A program made the translations under genes and the position numbers. The notes below the pieces were generated by a model. It ran no database searches, had not been told where the DNA came from, and saw only the letters and a program-made list of their open reading frames with translations. A stretch of 31,978 nt of DNA, taken from positions 1-31,978 of IMG/VR virus record IMGVR_UViG_3300033143_000746. One strand, written 5' to 3'. The first letter of the stretch is position 1; each line of letters opens with the position of its first letter. This DNA comes from a virus. Shown piece after piece: positions 1 through 8,986 of the stretch.

Positions 1-69
1 TATTGTATTTGGTATTAAATCATCTGATACAACAAATGTATCTTCATTATCGTTTACTAATATATCCAT
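1..69 (-). CDS. Start of a gene cut by the window edge
   Basis: The ATG at 69 overlaps the upstream stop (TAATG) and opens 23 codons without a stop to position 1: MDILVNDNEDTFVVSDDLIP and three more residues. It is acidic and does not reveal a family. The 1-base overlap matches the style of the other gene junctions here, which supports a real gene continuing beyond the window. Confidence 0.55.
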   Translation of the reverse strand, partial: MDILVNDNEDTFVVSDDLIPNTI

Positions 70-356
70 TATATATCTAATATTTCCATTAGACCTTCAT
101 TTTCTAATATTTGATTATCTGAAGTTGTGACTAATACAGTAATTTTATATGTTCTTCCATTATCTCCACCACTCACTTGTATATTAGCAATATTCGTACC
201 CACGCTATATTCTATAGCGGTTAGTGATGCATCATCAGGATAAATATCAATACTATTAATGCTAGTCAGTGTTTCGGTTGAGCTTCTTAATTTATTACTA
301 AAACTCATACCATAAATTCTTGTTTCATTTGGTTGTTTTTTTAAAGTTGTTGACAT
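69..356 (-). CDS. Small Ig-like phage protein (95 residues)
   Basis: The protein starts with MSTTLKKQPNETRIYGMSFS and has a C-terminal stretch IQVSGGDNGRTYKITVLVTT. This order (Lys/Pro start, FS-L motif, then SGG-x-G-x-xY-x-(I/V)-T) is common in small phage proteins found beside fibre or capsid genes, as I recall. It is probably a single beta-sandwich domain with no catalytic motif. The stop overlaps the next gene's start as TAATG. The ribosome site (GGA) is weak, so a promoter octamer upstream may matter. Confidence 0.65.
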   Translation of the reverse strand: MSTTLKKQPNETRIYGMSFSNKLRSSTETLTSINSIDIYPDDASLTAIEYSVGTNIANIQVSGGDNGRTYKITVLVTTSDNQILENEGLMEILDI

Positions 357-388
357 TTCGTATATTCCAAAAGTATTAATTATTAATA

Positions 389-3300
389 TTATTTATCATT
401 CCAATATTTTAAAGCTTTTTTTGTTGCTATATCATCTTCAAAAATAGTAATTTCTTTCTTATAAACAAATATTTTATCTATATATATACTTCCCCACACT
501 TTAATTATTTTCTCTCTAGAATCAGGGAAAGGAATATATTCAACAGTATCTAAATTAAATCCTTTTATAACTACAACATCATTTGCTTCATTATATAATA
601 GAGAACCATATGATCCTGCAATAAACGCAGTTATAGTAGGAGTATCATCATTTTCTGTAATATTAAGAGAACCTGTTACATTTATTGATAATGTACCACC
701 AGCTGTAATAGAGTCATCTTGAGATATATTATTAGAAGAACCAATGAATATTTCTTTAGCGTTTATTACTGTTGTGTCATCTTCATTAACTAGGTTTAAT
801 GTACCTTCTGTTAATTGATCACCACCAGCTGTAATAGAGTCATCTTGAGATATATTATTAGAAGAACCAATGAATATTTCTTTAGCGTTTATTACTGTTG
901 TGTCATCTTCATTAACTAGGTTTAATGTAGCAATATATACAGGAGAACCGTTAGCATTAATAACATCATTATCTTCATTTACATCGAGACGATTATTTTG
1001 TGCTGTTTCACCTACACCAGATAAAATATCATCTAATTCTGATATATTAAGATTACCGATAGCATTTAATAGTGAACTACCATTACTGATAATAGTATCA
1101 TCTGTGTCAGTTTCGTTTACTGAACCTGAGTATGTTTGAGTACCGGCACTTGCTGATGTATCATTATTATCGGTTTCGTTTAATGTACCTAAATATGTTT
1201 GAGTACCGGCACTTGATGATGTATCATTTACATCTATAGTATTAAGTGAGTTATTTTCACTATGAACACCACTAGCTGATATTGAATCGTCTTCGATAGT
1301 AACATCAAATGTACCAGTAGCATCCAAAATAGATGTACCATTAGATGATATTGAATCATTATTGTCAGCCTCGTTAAGAGTACCGGCGAATATTTCTTCT
1401 CCAGAGCTTGATGATGTATCATCTATATCTGTTTCGTTTAATGTACCTAAGTAAGTTTGAGTACCAACAGAAGCGGAAGTGTCATCTATATCTGTTTCGT
1501 TTAATGTACCTAAGTAAGTTTGAGTACCAGCACTTGATGATGTATCATTATTATCGGTTTCGTTTACTGTACCTGTGATACCTTCGATTGCCGAGCCATT
1601 AGCAGAGATAGTGTCATCTGAGTCTGTAGTATCGGATGTACCAACAAAAATCTGTTCTCCTGATCCAGAAATAGTATCATCTGAGTCTGTAGTATCGGAT
1701 GTACCAGTTATAATTATTAATGATGTACCATCTGCTGCGACTGTATCATCACCATCAACAACATTTACACCACTATTGAAATCCACATCAGATACAACAA
1801 AATCCCCACTAGGAGATAAACCATTTTCAGTATCAAATACGGTAAAAGTATTAGCGTTATTTTCGGTATATGTACCATTAGCTGTTATTGTGTCATTGCC
1901 ATCAGTGGTGTTGAGAGTACCACTTGATCCAGATACTTGTGTTCCTACAGCAGCTAATGTGTCATCAACATCAGTTTCGTTTAAAGTACCAGTGAAAATT
2001 TGTTCGCCAGAAGATGAAGTTGTATCATCAACATCAGTAGTATTAGAAGTACCAACGATACCACCATCAGGGAAGAATTCCGCTAATAAAGTATAACCTG
2101 TACCATTTCGTGTGGCATCAAAACCATTATCTGATAAATCTATTTCTGTTGCGTTATCACCCCTGAATCGTAAATCTAATTCAGCATCAGAACGCACTAT
2201 TGTTATATGTTTTCCAGAAGCTAATGTTGTTAGATCTGTATTTGAAAGAGAATCATTAGTAAGTATAAATACTTCACCAACTGTATTACCAAAATATCTT
2301 GTGGCATTCCCGTCAGGTCTTCTACCAATATTTAATGAAGGTAATGTATTTGCTGTATTACTAAGGTTAGACGTTGACATGTCAGCAGCAGTTACAGTGT
2401 CACCTTCTGCTATCCAGTAACCATAAACAGTAGTACCTATTCGTTGTACTACTAATAGGTGATCCCCATCGTCTATACCATTAGCATCACCTATGTTTGA
2501 TGCTATTACAACATTTATCTCAGTACCAGTATTACCACGAAGACGTACCATGACATCTCTGAAATTTGATGATTCCCCAAAAAATATATGGAAGGAGTTT
2601 GTAGCAGCTAGAGTACCACCAGAAAATATGTACTGGAAATCCATGTTGGTACTTAAACCATTAGGCATTCTTACCCACATACCAACAGTCCAATCAGCAT
2701 CAGGTAATACTAATCCACCTGTGACATCAACATCAAAATATCTGGAATTATTATTTAGCCCAAAGTCTAAAGCTGTTAAAGGTAATTCACCGGCGGCAGA
2801 CATTGTATCGTCTGTATTAGTTTCATTTAAAGTACCAGTGAAAATTTGTTCGCCAGAAGATGAAGTTGTATCATCAACATCAGTAGTATCAAGTGTTCCA
2901 GTTGTACTAACAGATTCAGGTATATACAATGCATCAATATAGCCTCTGTCATCTCCTACTGGTGTGCTGGAATCTTTAGTGTATTCCCACTTAAATGTAC
3001 GAGAACCTGCCGCAACAGTATACTTATTAATTATCCAACCTGCTGTCTCAGCAACCTGTTGACCTTCATAATATCCAGACCATGAATCTTGTTCTACTGT
3101 ATCAATATAAAACTTTAAAAAATCAAACGTTGCTTCACTAGATATAAAATAAGCAAAGAACATTTCCCCTGCATCACATGTTACAGTGTAACTTATATCA
3201 GAAGTACCACTATCAGGAGTAGCAGCATTAGATGCAATACAATCTGTGCCAAATAAAGATTTAGTTGTTATAGCTGCCCAAGGAGTTGACCCATTAGACC

Positions 3301-6300
3301 ATCCTGCTGGAATGCCAGATTCAAAACTTTCTAAAGTCCCAGAGAAATCTGTAGCAGCAGGGTAAATGATATCATCAATGTATACTGTATCTTGACCTGA
3401 TGATGTCCCCCCATCTGTTGCATATATCCATTGAAAAATATGTAATCCAACAGAAAGAGAAGACGAAGTAAATAATGTCCAACTCCCCGCTACACCAGAT
3501 GCAGGGAATCCTGTTTGTACAACACCATCTATATAGAAAAATAATTGATCAAATGTAGCTTCTGAATCCGTTCTGTACCTGAATGATATTGTACCAACAG
3601 AAGTTGTATCCACAATCATTGTGGCTTGACTTTCTTGGTTGGCTAATCCTCCGGTATCTGACTCCATGCAATACGTACCAGCATAAGGAGAAGTTGTACT
3701 GATAACCCAAGGATTGTCATTTGACACACGGATTATTGAAGGTATTGAACCACCTTCAAAATCAATAATGGCAGTTGTCGCTGGGACTTCATATGCGCCT
3801 ACTGATGGTGGGTTAGCCCAAGATTCTCCATCTAAATCTGTAGATAGGTAATTCGCATCGGCAGTAATATTAGTACCACCACTTGTGCTGAATGCAATAC
3901 TGTCTAACGCACCACTTGAACCTGTTGTATCACTTGCAGCACAAGTAACATAATTTGTTTGTGCTGCTGATCCATAGCTGCCATTGGTTGCTCCATTATC
4001 ATGAGCATAACCATTTTTAGCAGTAAGATAAACAGCACTATTAGCACCGACTGCTTCTATTGTTCCTGAGTTTACAACAGTAAATTGTTTTAATGTTGTA
4101 CCTGTTGAATCTGATACATTCCAAGTACTATAAAACCCGTAGTTACCATCACAATCTTCTATTAATACATTTTGGTAAGTACCTACACCACCACCATGTA
4201 AGATACCCTCACGCGCACCACCTAATACATGAACATTAGTGAAACGTATATCTGAACTTGCGCCACCATCAGCTTCAACGTTTAGAACTGAATCATTATT
4301 AGAAGTATTACCAGACGTAGATAAATGTTCACCAATAAAACCATCTTCACGATAGTAATTGATATTCATATGATATAACTTGCCAAAGTTACGAACTGCT
4401 CTTAATTTGTATCCATTAACATTAGTAACAGATACATAACTGTCTTCACCTGTAACCCAATTAGTAGATGTGGTTAATCCTACGGTGTCATCACCACCTG
4501 TACCATCACATATTAAGTGATGAACTTTATTAGTTGCTGCCAAATCTGTTGCTTCTGCCGCGTCCCATTCAGAACGACTTACATATGCTCTGTTCGCACC
4601 AGTAGTTGCATTAGTAGTACCATCACCACCCGTAGTAGAATTTGTATTTACATAACGGAAAACATCCACATCAGCTTTTATTTCAATTGCTATACCAGTT
4701 ACAGATTCTACTGTTGCAGAGAGTGTGACATCTACGGTTGTATCATTATCATTTCTGTATTGAGTTTGTAACGTTCCATACCACCCACCAGATAAATCAA
4801 TAGTTATTTCTGTTTCTTCTGTGAATCCACTTCCAGGTGTTACTGTTAAACCTGCTGCTTCAATAGTTGCGTGATATGCACCATGAGTTGCATTAGCCGC
4901 ATTACTAAATGTCGCAAGAGTTACGGTAAGTGCTGCGGCATTTGCATCATTTGCAGCATGTTGTACTACAGCACCAGAACCATTCGTACCACTTTGGTCA
5001 ACGTTACCTTTTTCACATACTGACCATGCAACACCTGTTTGAGTATCTGATCCAAAATCAATAGTTAGTACACCCGTAGTAGGTGTACCCATAGCACGAA
5101 ATAGTGTCTGTCTGCCAAAATCTTCAGCACCATCAGCACCATCAGCACTACCTATAAGAGATCGTACTACAATCCATGTTACTCCACACCCAGATAAAGT
5201 TGGTTGTACATTACCGTTTGCGGTAACACATTCACCAAGAACATCAACTAATAATAATTTACCAGCACTAGGAGTAATTGAAGCGGTAGTAAAAGAAGTG
5301 CCATCAACTATATCAGACCCTTCTGTTAATAATGTATGAGTTATTCTTGTTATCTCGTCTGCGCCAACATCCCAATTTACACGTAGCTCACCATCAATAT
5401 CATCAGAGAATGTACCACTTAAATCTAAACCTGCGCTGTTTAAATCTGTGTCATTATATTTTAAATGGAAGTCCTTATTTGTGATATCAACAAATACATC
5501 ATCCCATACAGCAGGAGTTATTGCGTTTGTTCCATCACCATCATCAGACGCACAATAATCTATGGTGAGAGTACCACCACCACTGTTTAAAAAATCGTCA
5601 CTGTTAGACCATGACGCACAGTTAGTTGCTATTAAAGTTCCTAATCCTGTGTTGGCTATGCTATATCTATTACCAGTACATGTTGCATTATATAACTCTA
5701 CATCACTATTATCATTATTAATATGGATACCGTAGCTGACTGTGCTTCCTTTGGAAAATCCATAAACAATAGGGTTAGTTATAATTGTTGGAGTTGGAGA
5801 ATATACTGCTAGACCACGAGTATGTTGATCTCCGTTGTTGAATGTTGCTTTTAAAATTGGTCTGTTTACATAAATTGCGCCTGTTGCACTAACCGAAGCT
5901 ATTTTAAATGCTTCTCTGTAACTTGATGATGGATCTATATGACATTGCATATCATTAACAGTAACATATTCTTCTGTTACGATTAATGGTCTATTACCAG
6001 TAGCAATCTGTTCTAATCGGTATGCGCTTGTATTATAAATACCAGTATTGTTATCACCATTAACAGTAATATCATTAGTAACACCAGTTGTCCAACCAAG
6101 TATATCAGCCGCAGTTGTATCCGCAGTAGTACCTGAACAATTGACTACATGACTATCCGTATCGGTTACAAGATCGGTTTGCTCTGCTGCTTCCCATTCA
6201 CTTAAAGAAACGTATGCTCTGTTTGCACCAGTGATTGCATTAGTAGTACCATCACCACCAGCACTAGACGCTGTGTTTACGTAACGAGTTATAATCGCCA

Positions 6301-6301
6301 T
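389..6301 (-). CDS. Giant multidomain adhesin or tail fibre with acidic repeats
   Basis: The 1970-residue protein is a mosaic of beta modules. Residues 1 to about 320 and about 547-840 are two related beta-helix-like domains; each begins with RYVNT, then GGDGTTNA, a GANRAYVS strand and SEW(E/D)AAE. Between them (about 320-545) is a beta-sandwich like that of the PhoD-type protein. Two MAM/jelly-roll-like modules follow (about 845-980 and 990-1128), then two repeats, a LamG-like domain (about 1179-1409, DWTVGMWVRMP), about 21 further repeats (about 1410-1890) and a C-terminal 80-residue domain. The repeat is 17-23 residues with core GTLNETDxDDTxSxxG. I infer a long host-binding fibre. No lyase motif is visible. 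Confidence 0.75.
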   Translation of the reverse strand: MAIITRYVNTASSAGGDGTTNAITGANRAYVSLSEWEAAEQTDLVTDTDSHVVNCSGTTADTTAADILGWTTGVTNDITVNGDNNTGIYNTSAYRLEQIATGNRPLIVTEEYVTVNDMQCHIDPSSSYREAFKIASVSATGAIYVNRPILKATFNNGDQHTRGLAVYSPTPTIITNPIVYGFSKGSTVSYGIHINNDNSDVELYNATCTGNRYSIANTGLGTLIATNCASWSNSDDFLNSGGGTLTIDYCASDDGDGTNAITPAVWDDVFVDITNKDFHLKYNDTDLNSAGLDLSGTFSDDIDGELRVNWDVGADEITRITHTLLTEGSDIVDGTSFTTASITPSAGKLLLVDVLGECVTANGNVQPTLSGCGVTWIVVRSLIGSADGADGAEDFGRQTLFRAMGTPTTGVLTIDFGSDTQTGVAWSVCEKGNVDQSGTNGSGAVVQHAANDANAAALTVTLATFSNAANATHGAYHATIEAAGLTVTPGSGFTEETEITIDLSGGWYGTLQTQYRNDNDTTVDVTLSATVESVTGIAIEIKADVDVFRYVNTNSTTGGDGTTNATTGANRAYVSRSEWDAAEATDLAATNKVHHLICDGTGGDDTVGLTTSTNWVTGEDSYVSVTNVNGYKLRAVRNFGKLYHMNINYYREDGFIGEHLSTSGNTSNNDSVLNVEADGGASSDIRFTNVHVLGGAREGILHGGGVGTYQNVLIEDCDGNYGFYSTWNVSDSTGTTLKQFTVVNSGTIEAVGANSAVYLTAKNGYAHDNGATNGSYGSAAQTNYVTCAASDTTGSSGALDSIAFSTSGGTNITADANYLSTDLDGESWANPPSVGAYEVPATTAIIDFEGGSIPSIIRVSNDNPWVISTTSPYAGTYCMESDTGGLANQESQATMIVDTTSVGTISFRYRTDSEATFDQLFFYIDGVVQTGFPASGVAGSWTLFTSSSLSVGLHIFQWIYATDGGTSSGQDTVYIDDIIYPAATDFSGTLESFESGIPAGWSNGSTPWAAITTKSLFGTDCIASNAATPDSGTSDISYTVTCDAGEMFFAYFISSEATFDFLKFYIDTVEQDSWSGYYEGQQVAETAGWIINKYTVAAGSRTFKWEYTKDSSTPVGDDRGYIDALYIPESVSTTGTLDTTDVDDTTSSSGEQIFTGTLNETNTDDTMSAAGELPLTALDFGLNNNSRYFDVDVTGGLVLPDADWTVGMWVRMPNGLSTNMDFQYIFSGGTLAATNSFHIFFGESSNFRDVMVRLRGNTGTEINVVIASNIGDANGIDDGDHLLVVQRIGTTVYGYWIAEGDTVTAADMSTSNLSNTANTLPSLNIGRRPDGNATRYFGNTVGEVFILTNDSLSNTDLTTLASGKHITIVRSDAELDLRFRGDNATEIDLSDNGFDATRNGTGYTLLAEFFPDGGIVGTSNTTDVDDTTSSSGEQIFTGTLNETDVDDTLAAVGTQVSGSSGTLNTTDGNDTITANGTYTENNANTFTVFDTENGLSPSGDFVVSDVDFNSGVNVVDGDDTVAADGTSLIIITGTSDTTDSDDTISGSGEQIFVGTSDTTDSDDTISANGSAIEGITGTVNETDNNDTSSSAGTQTYLGTLNETDIDDTSASVGTQTYLGTLNETDIDDTSSSSGEEIFAGTLNEADNNDSISSNGTSILDATGTFDVTIEDDSISASGVHSENNSLNTIDVNDTSSSAGTQTYLGTLNETDNNDTSASAGTQTYSGSVNETDTDDTIISNGSSLLNAIGNLNISELDDILSGVGETAQNNRLDVNEDNDVINANGSPVYIATLNLVNEDDTTVINAKEIFIGSSNNISQDDSITAGGDQLTEGTLNLVNEDDTTVINAKEIFIGSSNNISQDDSITAGGTLSINVTGSLNITENDDTPTITAFIAGSYGSLLYNEANDVVVIKGFNLDTVEYIPFPDSREKIIKVWGSIYIDKIFVYKKEITIFEDDIATKKALKYWNDK
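390..397 (-). promoter_or_regulatory. T4-like late promoter octamer (GATAAATA)
   Basis: GATAAATA overlaps the stop codon of the giant adhesin and lies 33 bases upstream of the start at 356. It has the same spacing class as the other octamers. The gap 357-388 otherwise holds only a weak GGA ribosome site. Confidence 0.4.
695..929 (-). repeat. Perfect 109-base direct repeat in tandem
   Basis: Positions 695-803 and 821-929 are identical over 109 bases and separated by 17 bases, giving a 126-base period (42 codons, in frame). The unit encodes two protein repeats (the NLVNEDD and GSSNNISQDD types). Perfect identity implies a recent duplication. Confidence 0.9.
1980..2043 (-). repeat. 64-base direct repeat, copy on the C-terminal side of the LamG domain
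   Basis: The 64-base segment is identical to 2826-2889 in the same orientation. It encodes most of two protein repeats (DVDDTTSSSGEQIFTGTLN). Because the strand is minus, this copy follows the LamG domain in the protein. Confidence 0.9.
2826..2889 (-). repeat. 64-base direct repeat, copy on the N-terminal side of the LamG domain
   Basis: Identical to 1980-2043 and in frame with it (846 bases apart, 282 codons). The two copies bracket the LamG-like domain precisely. Confidence 0.9.
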
Positions 6302-6756
6302 TATTCTACGTCCACATCAACAAGGACATTGGATTCATCATCAGTAGATGAATTCAATTTATTATATATTATTTTTTTACGTACATAAGGTTTTACTTGA
6401 CTCCAAGTAAAAGTTACTTCTCTGTCTGCCAATAATGTATTCCTTACATCTACAGGTAATACACTTGCAGGGATGCGCCATTTTCTTTTTCTCCAAACAT
6501 CAGGATCAATAAGAATTACAGGATCATACGAAGAAGAAAGTAATTCTGATTTTATTTTACTAAATGGAATTGAATCAGGAACAGCAGTGATGTGAACGAA
6601 ACCTAATCGTGACGCAGGTGAAGGTGCTTCTGTTATTTCAGAAGAAAGGTATACAGATACTATATCACCACGTCTATATCTAGCAGCATCTTTTTCAGGG
6701 GATGCGCTTAAATCATGTGTAGGCGGGACTAACATAATTTGAATTGTTATGTCCAT
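6301..6756 (-). CDS. Unknown tail-region protein (151 residues)
   Basis: The protein has IQIMLVPPTHDLSASPEKDA, RYRRGDIVSVYLSS, then ASRLGFVHITAVPDSIPF, a layout I recall from unannotated proteins beside fibre genes in other phages. It has no membrane segment and no catalytic motif. The start at 6756 has a GGGAG ribosome site 9 bases upstream, better than the Met at residue 8. Its stop overlaps the start of the 1970-residue adhesin as TAATG, so the two are translationally coupled; a role in attaching or folding that adhesin is plausible but unproven. Confidence 0.7.
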   Translation of the reverse strand: MDITIQIMLVPPTHDLSASPEKDAARYRRGDIVSVYLSSEITEAPSPASRLGFVHITAVPDSIPFSKIKSELLSSSYDPVILIDPDVWRKRKWRIPASVLPVDVRNTLLADREVTFTWSQVKPYVRKKIIYNKLNSSTDDESNVLVDVDVE

Positions 6757-6780
6757 AATATTTTACTCCCTTATAGTGGT

Positions 6781-8901
6781 CTATGCAGTTACATTTATGG
6801 CAAAATTGGATATAACACTTTGATCAGATGTTTTTCTGATAATTATATAATAACTACCAACAGTTAAATTAAGTGCTGTGATCGTACCCACACCCGAACC
6901 ATCCGTTGTGAATGTACCACTTGCTGAGAAAGTTCCACCCCATGCACTATATATAACATAATCAAATCCAGTAGTTGCTATTGGAGCATTGTATTTGTCT
7001 ACTAAATCAAAAGTAACCTGATTTATTAATGGGGTTAGTATTATAAGAGCATCAGTATAAATTAATACTTCGTCTTTATCGAAACCTTTTGTTGTTACTG
7101 TTATCTGTGTTGTAATATCAACAAAAGACATCGTTGAATATTGACCATCAAGATCACCCTGTACAGGAGTGAATGAGTACGTACCACCTTTTGTTGAACC
7201 TGTCTTGGCTAATGGTGATGATTGGTACACAGGCCAACCTGTTCTGGTTGATGTGTCAAAGGTATTATTCGTTCCATCATCATATGCAATCATATGAGCA
7301 TCAGCCGCTATAAATGCAATTTTATCTTCTAATCCCTCTAACCATATCTTATCTGCAATCTCAGTTCTTTCGGCAGTTGCATCACTCCATGTATCCGTTT
7401 CGGCAGTTGCAATCCAAGGTACACCAGTTGAAACTACTGTAAATTTAATATTTGCGTCTGCTGCGATACTTGCAAGTTCCGCTAAGAACCATGTTTTTTG
7501 TGTAGACCCTAATAAGGTATTGGTGTCACGATAATAACGAGTATCTAGTAAAATAAAACGTATTCGGCCATGAGTCCATGCTCTGTAAATTCCACCTGAA
7601 GATGGAAGTTCTAAATGTGGATCAGGTATGAAAGTTCTATATGCTGCGGCGGCTGCTAATTTTGAAGGAGAAGATGCATCTGAATCATTATTACTATAAT
7701 CATGATCATCCCAGACGTATTTTAATGACTTCGACTTAAACATTCTACGTTGATTTGGTAATGCGAAAACTGTCTTATACGCAGTCCAGAATAAACTTTC
7801 TGTGTTGGTTGTAATGTCATCGTAATGCATATCACCCAAATGTATGAAAAAATCAGCATCTAGAGCCGCAACATTAAGGTGAGTTTGAGATTCAGTATTA
7901 GATTCAGTATCACCAACAAAAACATATGAGAAATTTGCTGGTATACCTGCTGTTTGTAAAGTTTTAACAGTTGCGTATTCAACATCTGCTGTACCATTCT
8001 CAATAGCACGAACATAATATTTCGTATTAGGAGTTAAACTAGTTAAGCTAAATCGGGCAATGTAATCAGAACCTACTACTGGTGTTGTCGCACCTGTTGT
8101 AGACGATGATGAAAAATCAAGATTGGTTGAATATTCAAGTGTAGTTGAAAGACCACTTGGCACACGACATGTTATTTCTGCTGTGGTAGATTCTGAATTG
8201 GTTAAGTAAAAATCTATGTCTGCTGTTGCGACATTTTCAAAGACAAGCATGATACCTGCCATTTGATCGCCAGTATCTGTAGTAGAAAATGTTGTTTCGA
8301 CTGTCCCAGCAGAAGTAAGAGTTTTTGTGGCTATAATTAATGCAACAGTATTACCACCAGCATTATTAGCACCAACAAACTCTATTTCAGTAAAACCATT
8401 TGTGTATGATCTACCTGTTTCAATATTAGAAAAAGTATCTCCACCAAAAAGTGCAAGGGCAAAAGCGTTTGCTTGTGAGGTTGTTCCTGTAGTACCAGTG
8501 GTCTGAGAAGTTACTGCTGATGCACCACTATTAGCGGTTACTGTTACGTCTGGTGTAGCACCATTAAGTCCTACTATTTCACCAATCCAAACATGTTGGT
8601 CATTAACAGCATTAGTCCAAGTCCAATCAGCAAGTAAATCATCTGCTGAACCATCAGCAAGTCTAATTGAATACGCAATAGTTACACTTACATCTGCCTT
8701 TACGACTACCGCAGCAGACCAACCTGTACCTGTAGGGCCGGTTACAGTACCACCATCTTTGTCAATTGCTATAAAAGATAATACGACTGAGCCAACATCA
8801 GGTGCTTCACGTAAAGAAGCACTTCTATTAGTATCTTCTGTAGTAGAATCTATATCTTCATTGACTACTGATTGAACTATTCTTGGGTTAAATGAACTCA
8901 T
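6781..8901 (-). CDS. Virion protein with embedded PhoD-like metallophosphatase domain
   Basis: The 706-residue protein is a mosaic. Residues 1 to about 224 form a phage-type beta-sandwich (SVVLSFIAIDKDGG, WIGEIVGL, ANAFALALFGGD). Residues about 225-315 look like an FnIII/PhoD-N domain (FSLTSLTPNTKYYVRA). Residues about 320-600 carry PhoD motifs in order: VGD (Asp331), HLGD (Asp357), WDDHDYSNND (397-406), LLDTRYYRD (451-459), STQKTWFLAEL (466-476), VVSTGVPW (489-496) and ADAHM (533-537) where PhoD has GDxH. The rest is a C-terminal Ig-like domain (about 620-706). PhoD enzymes cleave phosphodiesters and phosphomonoesters with Fe/Ca or similar metals. No signal peptide is present, so it probably acts as part of the particle. 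An AGGAA site precedes the ATG. Activity on teichoic acid, phosphorylated glycan or nucleic acid is unproven. Confidence 0.8.
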   Translation of the reverse strand: MSSFNPRIVQSVVNEDIDSTTEDTNRSASLREAPDVGSVVLSFIAIDKDGGTVTGPTGTGWSAAVVVKADVSVTIAYSIRLADGSADDLLADWTWTNAVNDQHVWIGEIVGLNGATPDVTVTANSGASAVTSQTTGTTGTTSQANAFALALFGGDTFSNIETGRSYTNGFTEIEFVGANNAGGNTVALIIATKTLTSAGTVETTFSTTDTGDQMAGIMLVFENVATADIDFYLTNSESTTAEITCRVPSGLSTTLEYSTNLDFSSSSTTGATTPVVGSDYIARFSLTSLTPNTKYYVRAIENGTADVEYATVKTLQTAGIPANFSYVFVGDTESNTESQTHLNVAALDADFFIHLGDMHYDDITTNTESLFWTAYKTVFALPNQRRMFKSKSLKYVWDDHDYSNNDSDASSPSKLAAAAAYRTFIPDPHLELPSSGGIYRAWTHGRIRFILLDTRYYRDTNTLLGSTQKTWFLAELASIAADANIKFTVVSTGVPWIATAETDTWSDATAERTEIADKIWLEGLEDKIAFIAADAHMIAYDDGTNNTFDTSTRTGWPVYQSSPLAKTGSTKGGTYSFTPVQGDLDGQYSTMSFVDITTQITVTTKGFDKDEVLIYTDALIILTPLINQVTFDLVDKYNAPIATTGFDYVIYSAWGGTFSASGTFTTDGSGVGTITALNLTVGSYYIIIRKTSDQSVISNFAINVTA

Positions 8902-8986
8902 TTATATTTCCTAAATTTGGTAACTATCAAGAGTAAGTTCCAATTAAGGCATAAATTATATTACCCTATTACTCTAGTTCTTGTTG

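Larger units (their letters stand above)
640..2060 (-). repeat. Array of about 21 acidic 17-23-residue coding repeats
   Basis: The repeat core is GT(L/S)NETDxDDTxSxxG followed by a variable TQTYL, EQIFT or similar strand. I count about 21 copies, with one irregular interruption near 1760-1850, and two more copies upstream of the LamG domain (about 2800-2910). Copies are 60-100% alike, with the highest identity in the DNA-level duplicates. The DxDD core could bind calcium, but this is inference. Confidence 0.75.

Noticed and set aside
640-2060. CRISPR array
   Set aside because: The repeats are in frame, diverged, coding and unevenly spaced; no fixed repeat with unique spacers exists.
640-2060. 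Diversity-generating retroelement variable region
   Set aside because: No reverse transcriptase is visible in the window and the repeat differences are not limited to adenine positions.
1575-2942. Long plus-strand open frames (173, 102 and 149 codons) opposite the giant adhesin
   Set aside because: They are low-complexity repeats (VSSESVVSDVP type), the mirror image of the acidic repeats on the minus strand, and lie wholly inside a recognisable gene.
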